Position numbers and translations under genes: made by a program | DNA from: Heliocidaris tuberculata | Lineage: Eukaryota; Echinodermata; Echinoidea; Camarodonta; Echinometridae | NCBI GenBank assembly: GCA_025618425.1 | Contig: CM046832.1 | Location: forward strand, 75,173,297 to 75,237,296 | DNA: 64,000 nucleotides | Direction of reading: 5' to 3' | The notes under the pieces: model-generated | Seen by the model: only the letters and a program-made list of their open reading frames with translations | Databases searched by the model: none | Told to the model about the DNA's origin: nothing | Part shown: one piece after another, positions 36,301 through 47,109 of the stretch | Numbering within the stretch: position 1 is the stretch's first letter | How the letters are laid out: each line of letters starts with the position of its first letter

Positions 36301-39300
36301 TAGATAACTCATTAAAAGAGTTAAATTATCTCTCACAAAAGAGCTTAATCTTTTAAAATCAGAAATAGAAGAAGAATTGAAAATTAGGTTCAATATTCAA
36401 GAACAGGCCAGATGGAAATTTTTTTGAGTATCCATTGATATATCAATTATCAAGGAGCTTAATCATGACAGAAATTCTCCCCCCTTTTGAAAATGAATTC
36501 TGGAAACTAAGGTATATAAAAGGTACATGCTCTTCACTGCAAGTTATTTACTTATCAAACAAACTGCTAATAACTTTCCTTGGTCATAGAAAATGTGGAA
36601 TATATGCAAGAGCACAGATAAAAATATTTCATCATCATCAGTACTTATAAGGCATTAAAACTACTGTTAAATCAAGGAACTACATTATTTACTTGAGAAT
36701 TTCAAATTTTCATAAAGACCGGTACATCGTGCACCTCATATCAAAACAGAAATACAGACCTTAAAAGAATATTTGCATTGTCCAAATAATAATTAGATAG
36801 CTAGTAATTTGAATATCTGTCCATATTAAAATCACATCTCTTTAAATGAAATATTAATCAAATCATTATTATGACTCATTACAGGTAATATCAACCATTC
36901 CTAAGCTACCTCATTTCAGAGCAAGTTTTAAGAATGACACATTTTAGAGATTATGGCTGCTTTTTGCACATTTAAATTTTCTAAAGAATTTTCTTTTTCA
37001 AAATTCAGTCAAACCTTGTCCAGTCTATGGATTAGAATCAAGAAAGAAATATCAAATATTAATTCAAGCCAAAGAACTCTCAAAACAAACATTTGTAATG
37101 TGGCTATATAAATGTTCAATAGGCATAGAACTTGCACAAGGGTATGTACATGTATATACTTGCTGTAAACTGTTTATAGTATCATTTAAATCCTTTTTTT
37201 TCGCTCATTTTTTTTTCTTGAAGTGATGTGGAATTCAAGCGAAGTAGTAAAACTGGTGATCTCTGCAATGGTTGAAAGTACCTGTACTTGCATAAAATCA
37301 ACAATTTTCAGTCTTTAAAAGTTTCATACCTCATCATTTTCTAAAGTATTGAGAATAATATAGTGGATTCTACAACTTTATTATACAAATAACAAATGAT
37401 GTAATATTTGCCATAAGAATTGATCACATTCAGAGTGCCTTTTGAGGGTCTCAAAATCATTTCATGCATGCACTTATCAAATTTAATTTGTAACATTAAT
37501 TTGCAATGATTTAGAAATGAATAAATACTGTACTTGTGTCTAGTAATTTGCAGATTTTCAAAGTGCCTTTTTAGAAGTAATGCATTTTGAGAAATATACT
37601 CTAGTTAAAGGTAGTCTTAGGTTCTGGTTACGATTTTAAAAAATATTTTGATATTTGTTACTTAAACGAAAATTTGCCCTGATTATTCAAGACTACAAAT
37701 AAATAAAATCTGACAGACAGATTTAGTAGAAAACACATAAATACTTACAACATGTATATATGTATGTAATAAGCATAGAAAAATGAGGTAATAAAACTGG
37801 ACATCCTGAACAATAAAACATACAGTCATATACATGTACCATGTATGTGCATTGAAGTAATTATTTGTATATATCTTTTTTAATATTCAAATTTTTGTAA
37901 CATTTGTTTACATCTTGCTATCAGCCAGACAACCTGTTTGCTGCAAGATAAACCATTCAGAATTAATTTTGGTCAGTCTTTCTTGAAATAGAGTTTCTTG
38001 ACCAGAACTGAAGATTACCTTTTACTAGGGTTAATTCTGCTCCAATACAATGGTGACACTACATGCCACAATACAATCAAAATGGTCAAACTGAAATAAT
38101 CATAACAACAGAAATTGAATGCAAACTTAAACCTGAACAAAGAGAGTATACATACGTATCATGCATCATGCAATCCAATCAACTTCCTTATCAAATTGTA
38201 CCATGCTTTTCACTTCTAGGTACTTATAGTCTACTTACTTCTTCAAGATGTTTGACATGTGTTGTTTAAATTTCTTGGTTAACAAAGAATACATATTAGG
38301 CCTACAGATGGAAAAAAGTGAAGAGGCATATTTTGCATAGTCTCAAATAAGCAAAACTGATTTTTAAAAATTTGATTGGTTATCACAAATGTGACAACAT
38401 TTTCTCTTGCAATGAAACCATTTCAACATCTTACTCAAAATCATGAATGAAATTCAAGGCAACCTCCTCTTTTATAAGTGATTCTATTCTTATACATGTG
38501 CATAACAGAAGTGATCAAGGGTCAATGCTCAATACCCTGTGCAGCTATTTGTGCGCCTTATGTGTGCATTGACATGTTCAATTGTTCACTAATTTTTAAA
38601 ATTTGTCATGTTTTGTACTATCACTTCAAGAATAACATTTCTTGTATGAAAACTTGAAATTAAGGTCACATACTTAAAACAATCATCTGTTTCATTTCCA
38701 AATACTAACTTCATATACATAACCATGGCTTTAATTATTTCAAAAATAATATGAAGCATCTTTATACTTGAATTTATTCATTTAACCAAACACATCATCC
38801 TGATATTATGTAGATCATGATGTATCCTCAAATCCTTTGAATAAATGAAAATACATGTAAATACACAAATTATCAGAATAAACAGTCTTTATCAGTTGCC
38901 CAGGTACTTGAGCCAACCATTCATTTTGAGCCCTGCAGTCTCAAGGGCATGTTATTTAAAAAATATTCAATAGTATGGTAACTCTGACCCTAAATACCGT
39001 TGAAAATCAGGTAGAAAATCAGGTAGAAAATGATGATGTAGATATCTGAAGTCAGGTAGAAGTCCAATCAGCACACACCATCCAGTGAAGCTTGTTTCTT
39101 CTATCATCTGGTCAACTGATCAGCAAGAAAAAGGTCATTCACCAACTTAAACCAATCTCTTTTTAAAAATCTGATTAGAAAATGTTGGATTTACACTTGT
39201 GTATGCACCCAAACAGGTCAATTTCTAAATACCTTGTGAGGCACTACAAAATTCTATATCAGAAAAGATTGTATCCTGTGTTGATGGATTCAAGAATTCT

Positions 39301-40118
39301 AATTGGTTTAAGAATGTCATGTGACCAGGTTTTCTATCCCTACGGAATAATTAGTTTTGAACACAGCACATAGTCATCAGCACCCCGTTGCTTTAAAGTA
39401 TGGGTGTTGTTTTGATTATGCCTCATTAGGTCATATATTAACTATGCCCCTGGCAATATTTGTGCATCCGTGTACAAAGTGAAACCTCCCTGTGCATATA
39501 TGTTAAAGCAGCAGATAAGTAGTGTGTGTGTAAAGACTTTTAAAATTTAATTCTGTTAGCACACATATTATGTCAAAATTTGGCAATTGTTTTTGTTAAC
39601 AGCTTATCACTAAGTATCAATATTTTAATGTCATGTGAAGAACAAATACTGGTACAGATTTGTTTTTTCTTGTAAGTCATTGTTAAACTACAATAAAACA
39701 ACTCTTAATCTCCAGACTGAGCTACATGTATATCCCTTGGCAAAAACAAAGGTCACAGTCGCATTATCATCTAGAAGAATAGGCTTACATGTATATTCTG
39801 CTTTTCTAGAGTGCAGTACGTGTAGGGGCCTTTATTGTGCATAGTATATCTCATTACCCCTTTGTAATCATTTATTTCCAAATAAAATGGGTTTTATTTT
39901 GCTTATCATGTCACGTCTGAATTGGATATAACTATTAAAAGTCAATCTTTGTCAAATCAATTCTCTGTCACATCACAATACAATCAAACATTCTGATGAC
40001 CAATGCACAATGACCTGCACTCACATTATAAGGTTATCTATTATCAAAACAAATAGAAACGACGAGTGACAAGAGAAAATTTTATCAACATTAATACTTT
40101 CGCTGTTCAGGAAATGTA
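33373..40118. other. long AT-rich stretch without recognisable genes
   Basis: No splice-consistent coding exon, tRNA or clear transposon found. Short poly-C near 35751-35762. A small AAATCAGGTAG duplication lies near 39006-39029. It lies downstream of BicD and may contain its spliced 3' UTR, but no exon can be placed. Confidence 0.4.
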
Positions 40119-40317
40119 AATATAACACGATAAAAACTACTTTCGAAAAATCAACTGAAGGCAATTTCAATAGCCCTGTCTATCACCTTTAGAAATGTGC
40201 AAACATTACAATGGCGTATTATGTAATCCAAACCTGATTTCTATGGGCAGTACAATAGGCCTTTGAAATTGCCCTTGAGTTTATTTTTTGAAAGTAGTTT
40301 TTATTGTGTTATATTCT
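40119..40317. mobile_element. inverted-repeat element (TATAACACGATAAAAACTAC)
   Basis: AATATAACACGATAAAAACT plus ACTTTCGAAAAATCAACT pairs with AGTTTATTTTTTGAAAGTAG plus TTTTTATTGTGTTATATT. Inner GGCAATTTCAATAG pairs with the CTTTGAAATTGCC region. Confidence 0.75.
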
Positions 40318-41325
40318 GAGCCCGAGATATGAGGTGCGTTACTTTCGGCCCATAGTTATAACCCTGTCACTATGGTATGGTGACTTCTACATATACCACA
40401 CAATTCTTCTTTCATGTCTCACTAAATGTTGCACATAACTGGCATTTGGCAAAAATCTTTAATTTGTCAGAAGTCCATAGAAAGAACTTCATGTCAGATT
40501 TGCCTTTAACAGTGTCCTTTCAATTCTCACACATTCTAATTGAGAAAATTCAGCTTTTTAAAAAGGTTATGGACAATATTTAATGCCATTTTCAATGCAA
40601 ATATGCATGTCCAATGGTGGAATAATTTCTACTCTGGGCATAAAAGGTAAATAAGGTTCTAGAGTCAACATCTTCCATAAAAACCCTTTCCTGGACAGCC
40701 AACAAATTGTTACAACCTGTCAATTGTTGAATGTTTCATCCTGTAACAAGGCATTCTAAAACCAGGTACATGCTACATGCCATGCATGAATCTACATAAA
40801 CAAAGGAATTCATTCATATAAATGGGAAAATATACTAAAAACAAGCACACATGTATTGTTTAGGGAAATTTAATGATTGAGTAAATAAAATACAATGTGT
40901 ATCATGGGTTAGTACATTCCATCAACCATTTAATACATGCGTGTGTTAGTTGAAACTTGGGAGCTATGCCTTGTTTTATATGACTTGATGTCAAATGAAT
41001 TGAATTACAACAGTATCTGTTTAGTGACTGCATTGTTATGTGTAAGAGAAGATTATTTTGATACATGTAAATTGGTTGCTACAATTTCTACAGTTAAAAG
41101 TCACTATGGAAAGAATTGGATGTAGGTTTCAAAGAACTGATTTCTTGTTATTTTAAAGGATAAAATTGTATCATCACTTGAAATCAGCAAAATTTTATCT
41201 GAGGAATGAAATTATAATGTTGATCCTATTCCAAAATGAGTATTTACAATTCTATTTTTGTTTATGTTCACAAGATTCCAATTTTTTCCATAGATTGAGA
41301 AGGAGAAGGATAGAGTAAACCTTGG
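40318..41325. other. region directly downstream of BicD
   Basis: AT-rich with no coding exon seen. On the minus strand the nearest poly(A)-like hexamer I find after the stop is ATTAAA near 40866, with AATAAA only near 40280, so an unspliced 3' UTR would be at least about 0.5 kb. Confidence 0.35.
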
Positions 41326-41331
41326 ACTCAC
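41326..41331 (-). other. strong splice-donor-like site just after the BicD stop codon
   Basis: On the minus strand the last codons are CAT TTC TTG TAG, followed by CG and then GTGAGT, a consensus donor. If used, exon 3 ends at 41332, two nt after the stop, and the 3' UTR lies in one or more further exons at lower coordinates. Such an intron is too close to the stop to trigger exon-junction-dependent decay. No matching acceptor can be chosen from sequence alone. Confidence 0.5.
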
Positions 41332-41333
41332 CG

Positions 41334-43247
41334 CTACAAGAAATGGGGTTGATTAGAGTAAGGAAAGCGAGGCATTCTCATAGGAAGATGTTGAAGGTGT
41401 GGTGGTGGTGGTGGTGGCGGTGGTCTCATGGACCTAAAAGGAACAAGAGGAGGGCCCATTGTCCCCATATGATGATGGGGCATTGGTAGACCCATACTAG
41501 TCACCCAAGCCATTTGATTGTCACTCACTTTGGAGGATTTGTGTTTGCGAGGTACTCTACGCTGGCTGGTCATCTCGTTATGGAACTCTAGATCCTCCAG
41601 GCGTTGTGTCAGGGCCAGCTTCTGTTGGATAGCCATCCTCAGGAGTGAGTTTAGAGTCTTCTTCTCCTCCTCTGCAGCAGCAAGCTGACGATGCATGTCA
41701 TCAAGTTGAGTCACATACTCATCACATCGCTTGGCAAACATGGAACGAAGGCTAGCAAAACTAGCAGCTTCTTCTTTAAGGGATTTCAGTTCATTCCTCA
41801 ACTTTTTCATTGTCTCTGCAATTATAGCTTTCTCATGTTCATATTTGCTCTTGAGGTTTGCAAGAGCAACTTCTGCAGTTGTTTTATTGGCTTTAAGAAC
41901 AGTCCTGAGAGTAGCTACCTGCTCACGCTTGGTCATGAGAAGACCCTTGAGCGTAACAACCTCCTCTCGTAAATCTTCATTCTCTGCACCACTACCTTCA
42001 GTGCCATGTTGTCGGGACATCTCAACTGCCTGCTCCACTGAGCGTTTCAGGTACTTAATCTGGTCTCTGACAGTTGAGACTAGAGTTGTACATGTAACAG
42101 TGTCCCCATTAAATTTAGCATGTTCATCTGATCTTCTGGAAGGACTACTAGTAGCAGAACTTGCATCTGAACCATCTGCTGATTTTTCTTGGCCATTTTC
42201 ATTTGATACTTCTTTGAGTTTACTAGCAATCTCAGCACGGAAGCCATCTCTCCTACTTTGCCGTGTGACCTTGATGTGATCTTGCATGATGCGATTAGGA
42301 GCTTCCCCATTTACCATACAAACGTGATGATAGAGTTGAGCGATGTCTTCGCTTACTCCAGCCAACTCATCTTGTGTTAAGTTAAGCTGTCCGTGAGCAT
42401 CCCCTACCATATCATGAATGCCCTTGAGCTGTCCTTGTAGGTCTCGGATTGTATCTTGCTGTTTCCTGTTCCTCTCACTCATGAGTTGAACTTCCTTCTG
42501 TAGCTCAACCTTTGCACCTTCATCACTTAACTTAGATCTCATTGCCTCCATCTCACTTTGCAATTCTTTGTTCTTATTTAGCACACTAGCAAATTTCTTC
42601 TCTTGGATCTTGTAAAGATTCACCAGTTGGTACAGTTTTTGATGTGTTTCATCAAGATGCTGATACTGCGAGTGATCTATTTCTGCTTCTGTTGGGGATA
42701 TGTTGAGATCAGACAAGCTTTGAAGGGCATCGCGGGTTGTCTCTAACTCCGAGTTAGACTTCTCCAAGTGCTTAGACAATTCGCTTTTTTCACTTTCAAC
42801 TTGTTTAAGCTGTTTTTCCAACTTCTGCACCTCCATAGATTGTAGTTCACTAAACAAATCTGATGCCTCTTGACCAATGTTGGCTTGATCTCCTCCGTTA
42901 TCATCCCTCATCTGTCGTTCGTAACGCCGGAGTAGAGGATGTCCAACACCTTCATCATCCTCATAGTCATCTTCCATGTAACGGAACTGAGAGTTATTTT
43001 CTAGGTCCACGTTAATAGCTTCCAGTTCTGAGATCATAGCCTGATCTAGTTGTTTCTTGAGTTGATGTTTCTGATCTCTTTCACACTCTAAAGCTTGCAT
43101 GGTTTCTTCTATCTGCTTGTCAGAGATGTCTCGTAATCGCATCAGGTCTTCAATGTTGGAATTCAGATACTGGATTTCCTCTGCAAGACGTCGATTTTCA
43201 TGTTTGAAAGACTCGTATTCGATCTGGGATGACTTCAGAGACGAATT
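41334..43247 (-). CDS. BicD: Bicaudal D homolog, coding exon 3 (residues 192-828 and stop)
   Basis: This is an unusually large coding exon of 637 codons plus TAG. The acceptor TTTCTCACAG ends at 43248. Residues 192-260 finish the N-terminal coiled coil (EIQYLNSNIEDLMRLRDIS). Residues 281-313 are an acidic loop (YMEDDYEDDEG). The middle coiled coil follows, with the conserved LVNLYKIQEKKFA and DIAQLYHHVCMVNGEAPNR. Residues 536-575 are a Ser-rich linker. Residues about 583-747 form the C-terminal cargo-binding coiled coil (DQIKYLKRSVEQAVEMSRQ, then CDEYVTQLDDMHRQLAAAEE, TLNSLLRMAIQQKLALTQRL), which in other animals binds RAB6, RanBP2 or mRNA-transport partners. The tail (762-828) is lineage-specific: basic, then His/Met/Pro-rich with eight consecutive prolines at about 800-807. 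Roles in minus-end transport and Golgi/mRNA localisation are inferred from the family. Confidence 0.95.
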   Translation of the reverse strand, partial: NSSLKSSQIEYESFKHENRRLAEEIQYLNSNIEDLMRLRDISDKQIEETMQALECERDQKHQLKKQLDQAMISELEAINVDLENNSQFRYMEDDYEDDEGVGHPLLRRYERQMRDDNGGDQANIGQEASDLFSELQSMEVQKLEKQLKQVESEKSELSKHLEKSNSELETTRDALQSLSDLNISPTEAEIDHSQYQHLDETHQKLYQLVNLYKIQEKKFASVLNKNKELQSEMEAMRSKLSDEGAKVELQKEVQLMSERNRKQQDTIRDLQGQLKGIHDMVGDAHGQLNLTQDELAGVSEDIAQLYHHVCMVNGEAPNRIMQDHIKVTRQSRRDGFRAEIASKLKEVSNENGQEKSADGSDASSATSSPSRRSDEHAKFNGDTVTCTTLVSTVRDQIKYLKRSVEQAVEMSRQHGTEGSGAENEDLREEVVTLKGLLMTKREQVATLRTVLKANKTTAEVALANLKSKYEHEKAIIAETMKKLRNELKSLKEEAASFASLRSMFAKRCDEYVTQLDDMHRQLAAAEEEKKTLNSLLRMAIQQKLALTQRLEDLEFHNEMTSQRRVPRKHKSSKVSDNQMAWVTSMGLPMPHHHMGTMGPPLVPFRSMRPPPPPPPPHLQHLPMRMPRFPYSNQPHFL

Positions 43248-43707
43248 CTGTGAGAAATGCAAAATAAAAATAGAAAAGAAATTTGATTCAAGTATGGCCC
43301 CGTTCTCACTCTTCCAGTCTTCCTTGTTCAAACCTATAAATGTAAAAAGCTTACTTCAAAAACACAATAATCTTACAATACAGTTCGATCAGTTTTTCTT
43401 TCTTCAACTTCTGTAAATTTCTTTTAAAACAGGTTTGTCCTAATCTGAAACAATAAGTGAAAATAAGGGTGAATTCATGGACAATGTTTCAGAACCATTC
43501 CCCCTCATATTTCTACACTTTTCTCATCGAAAAATTCATCCACTTCAGTGAATTGAAAACCCAATAGACTCATAATCAGACTCCTTCTGACTTTTTCATG
43601 TATATGCCAGTTGTGAAATAAATACTGTAAAATGTGTTATTTGAATGTATCTATTATACAGTTTAAGTGCAATTTACAATTTAAATTTGTGAGTTGATAA
43701 GACTGAC
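43248..43707 (-). other. BicD intron 2
   Basis: A 460-bp intron between GTCAGT donor and CACAG acceptor, phase 0. It is AT-rich with no recognisable repeat. Confidence 0.9.
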
Positions 43708-44049
43708 CTGTTTCTGCATAGCAATATTCTCTTCTTCCAGCTCACTATAGTCTCTCAGAAGACGCTTCTCTCTAAACTTAATCTCCCGTAGTTCTTCCTT
43801 CAGCTCCTTTCGTTCCTTCTCAGACTGCTCCATAGATGAGTTCATCTCACCATGTCTGGAATGAAGCCTCTCATTCTCCACCCGGAGTCGGCTCACCTCC
43901 TGCCTCATGTGACGCCCCTCTGTCTCCAGCTCTGCCAGCCGCTCAGTAAGATCTGCTTCACGAGTTGCACTCTCTTGTAGGAGATTCTGCTCATGATTAA
44001 CTTCTTGCTCTGAGTAACGCTTCTGCCACAGAGCTTTGGATTCCAGGGC
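43708..44049 (-). CDS. BicD: Bicaudal D homolog, coding exon 2 (residues 78-191)
   Basis: The 342-nt exon (114 codons, phase 0 at both ends) lies between a T-rich acceptor (TTTTTTCAG, ending at 44050) and a GTCAGT donor at 43702-43707. It continues the N-terminal coiled coil with LLQESATREADLTERLAELE, RLRVENERLHSRHGEM and REIKFREKRLLRDYSELEEE. The last motif matches the strongly conserved KFREARLLQDYSELEEEN region of BICD proteins. The charge pattern is heptad-like throughout, and no transmembrane or catalytic residues are expected. It joins in frame to exon 1 after QMAKE and to exon 3 before NSSLKSS. Confidence 0.93.
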
Positions 44050-44139
44050 CTGAAAAAATAACAAACAAATCAAGTCCATTTGTCGCTCCTATACAACCAA
44101 AAACGAACCTAAAGCAGTTTACATTAAATCTTTTTTTTT

Positions 44140-44345
44140 CATTTGTAATCGTAAATGGTCACATGGGGTTCGAATCCCTGTCACAGCAAGACATTAATCT
44201 ACACTTGCCACTCTCCACCCAGGTGAAGTAAATGGGTACCCGCTCTTGGAAGAAATTCCTTGAATGCTCATGCACCTTATCATGATAGCCATGCTAAAAC
44301 AGGGGTAATAATATGAATGCAGGGCCCTCATGGAGAACAGTATTA
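44140..44345 (+). mobile_element. tRNA-derived SINE
   Basis: A B-box-like GGTTCGAATCC (44167-44177) is followed by CAGCAAGACATTAATCTACA, then CTTGCCACTCTCCACCCAGG, TGAAGTAAATGGGTACCCG and TTCCTTGAATGCTCATGCAC. The body is shared with 10995-11085 and recalls the widespread marine-invertebrate SINE core with CCACCCAGGTG...GGTACC. It sits in BicD intron 1, antisense. Confidence 0.75.
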
Positions 44346-44377
44346 CTTACTGATGAGGCTACCCTGGGTAAACAAGA

Positions 44378-44735
44378 CATGTAATGTCACAGCACAATTT
44401 CAGCTTGTGGCCCAAGGGGCATCCTTGAGCAATTTGCATAATTTGAATATCAAAATCCATTGTGTTGTTCATCTTGTGCAATGTAACTTGTGATACAACG
44501 AAATGAGTAACATGTACATGTATTATTGTATCACAGGTTTCATTGCACAAGATTAACAACGTTGTTAGTGTTGGGTGCAGTGCGCATAGTGTGCATAAGT
44601 TGTCTTGCACTGTTTAATATGCTGTACATGTGGCCATTTGCATTTAATGCAAATTATGTAAAATGCCCAAGGTTTTGCTTTTTGGCAACAAATTCCATTA
44701 GTCCTTGAAATATACGGTAATCGTAAATCCTGTGA
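44378..44735. mobile_element. decayed second copy of the 29540-29935 TIR element
   Basis: Shared blocks are TTGAGCAATTTGCATAATTT, ATCAAAATCCATTGTGTTGT, TCATCTTGTGCAATG, TGTATCACAGGTTTCA and TGGCCATTTG. The termini are more diverged than in copy 1. Confidence 0.75.
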
Positions 44736-44894
44736 GTGGGTTCAGTTTGGAGACGTAGATCACGTTTGTTTAGATTGCCAGTGAAATCTAATAAAAAGTA
44801 CATAAATACAATAATGTGCTCCACATATTTTTCTAAAATACAGTAGGGATGCAGTGAACACACATTCAGTAAATACTATTATTATTTAAAGAAC

Positions 44895-45250
44895 AGTTTT
44901 CAGGTGACCAGAAAAATTGGCTTATCTCATGGTTTGCGCAAAAGTACCCAGATGACTCTGCAATATATTTCCATATCTCATGGTTTGGGATGTGCGTGAT
45001 AAGTAAAAAAGTGAATACACGTTTGAATACGCAAAAATTAAGACAAGGGATGTATGTGCACATCTCTTGCAAGATCCTTGGGTAAGGATAAAGTAATGTT
45101 TTTCTACCTGTGTTTTATGTTGAAGTCAATACAAAAACATAAGGACATTTAATGGTGAAAATCAAGGAACTAGGTATCATACAATGAATAATATTAATAT
45201 TGAATGGTTTTTTTTTGTAGGACACAAGAGTATATCGCACTCGCTTTGAA
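44895..45250 (+). repeat. dispersed repeat, copy 2
   Basis: Same order of blocks as 25095-25440. At its right end GTAGGACACAAGAGTATATC (about 45217) pairs with GATATACCCTTGTATCCTAC (ending near 45300), forming a hairpin not seen in copy 1. Confidence 0.7.
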
Positions 45251-45319
45251 AATATAGCTCATACTATCATAGCTCGTGCGATATACCCTTGTATCCTACT
45301 AAAGGCCATTAATATTATA

Positions 45320-46579
45320 TAAATATCGTGCTCAAAATTTCTTTTTTAAAAACTGGTACATGACGTTGATCAGTTACTATGATTCACAGCTGATCGGGCT
45401 GTTTCCCAGACTGGAAGGCTCACAACACCCTGTACTATTCATATGATGATTTGGGACCTCAATGATGTAGAATTTACATATTTAAAATGAAATATCTAAT
45501 CCTACTTTGATATCTTTCCGAATCCAGTCATAGTCAGGTCATAAGGTGCTCAGTGCCTTTACTCTAATCATGTTGTACAGTTGTGGTGAGAAATGCATGT
45601 AAAATGAAGAACGTTTTCATTAGAAGCAGATGACTCATCTTATCCCTGAAGCTTGATAATGTGCTGTGCATCATGCACTGCACAACCTTCACACACACAA
45701 ACAGCATACACCCAAGGAATATCCTCATCAAAACCTAAACAGTGAAGATATTTTGTTCAGTCTGCTTCACTAGTTGCCATTCGAAAAGTAAGACATTTGG
45801 ATCAAATTTAGTCCCACTATCCATGAATGGGAAAGTCTCATGCAATTTTTACTCAATCATGCTAATCTTGGAAGTGTTCTTGATCATTAAAAAAACCCCA
45901 GAAACAATGAAAGAAATGTATCTTGAACACAGCCAAAAGCAAAATCACAAGGGCTCATATTCATAAAACCCTGCTAATTATCCTGCAACTCATACCAAGT
46001 TATGTACATGTACATGTAGTAAGTTAATAACTCTGACAACTACATGTACATGTACATGTATATGTACATTGTACGTTCATGTGAATAATTTATATATGTG
46101 GACTTGGGGGTCAAGTGGTGATCTTAATAAATTAATTGGATCAAAAGCAGTCAAAATAACTGAATACATTTGAAGGTTGCAAAAATAGTACCACTGGACG
46201 AGAAAGCTTATTAACATTTTCACATGCAAACTATGAAAATACTAGCAACAAAATACATGTACAAGTGTACTTCCTCCTTCTTGAAATGACATGTCAAACA
46301 CTGAAAATGAAAGTGAAAATCAGAAGAAATAAACATATTAAAAAGGTTTGTGGAAGGTCAGATAACAAAACAAAGTGTTTTGATGATATGATTATGAAGA
46401 TTGCAACATTTCTCTAATTGATAAATGTACAATGTAATGATTAATCAAACACAAATTGGCGACTTTATGACGTAGCTCTTCTCCATTAGTTTTGTACATG
46501 CACTTACTGAGAATTCCTTGGTTGTTGATGAAGGAACCTACATGTATATGTATCTCTTCTAAGGGGACATATAAAAATA
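45320..46579. other. intron sequence with ACATGT runs
   Basis: Tandem ACATGT/TACATG words at 46003-46060. Otherwise nothing recognised. Confidence 0.5.
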
Positions 46580-46751
46580 CAGTTAACCTTGCATAACTCG
46601 AAGTTGCATAAGTCGAAATCTACCTAGATCGAATCAATTTTTTTGACCAAACTATGCAAGACATGTGCTATTTACATTTCCTAAGTCAAATTTTGCATAA
46701 GTCGAACTATTTTCGTGGTCCCAACAGATTCGACTTATGCAAAGTTAACTG
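46580..46751. mobile_element. mariner/pogo-like MITE (CAGTTAACCTTGCATAAC termini)
   Basis: CAGTTAACCTTGCATAACTC and TTCGACTTATGCAAAGTTAACTG are inverted, and TA flanks each side. Repeated GCATAAGTCGAA words lie inside. Confidence 0.85.
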
Positions 46752-46924
46752 TATATGTCAAATATTACTGTACTGTATACATGTAGTACATACTCTAAGG
46801 CACAGATATGATAAAATATTGAATCCTTAGTTAGTAACTTACATGTAATACAAAACAATGTGAAAAGCTGCTTGCAAATTTGCATTTGATTGATTGCAAC
46901 TTTCTTATCCTGCACTAGATTTTC

Positions 46925-47105
46925 CTCACACTTATACCGTCGATTATACCGTCGATTCAAATGACTGATCGCACCTTGCGATCAAGTCTTTTGAATCGAC
47001 AGTACAGTATGGGGTAAGATTGTAAAATCTTCAAATCAAGACTTTGGTTATTTGTACCTGGAGCTCCACCACCTACATGTAATGGCAATGGCGGTGGAGC
47101 TCTCT
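46925..47105. repeat. two adjacent hairpins
   Basis: CGTCGATTCAAATGACTGAT pairs with ATCAAGTCTTTTGAATCGAC (46940-46999), and GGAGCTCCACCACC pairs with GGCGGTGGAGCTC (47059-47103). Confidence 0.75.
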
Positions 47106-47109
47106 GGAG

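Noticed and set aside
41731..42279. 182-codon plus-strand open frame
   Set aside because: It lies exactly opposite the conserved BicD coding exon and has no family resemblance; it is a shadow frame.
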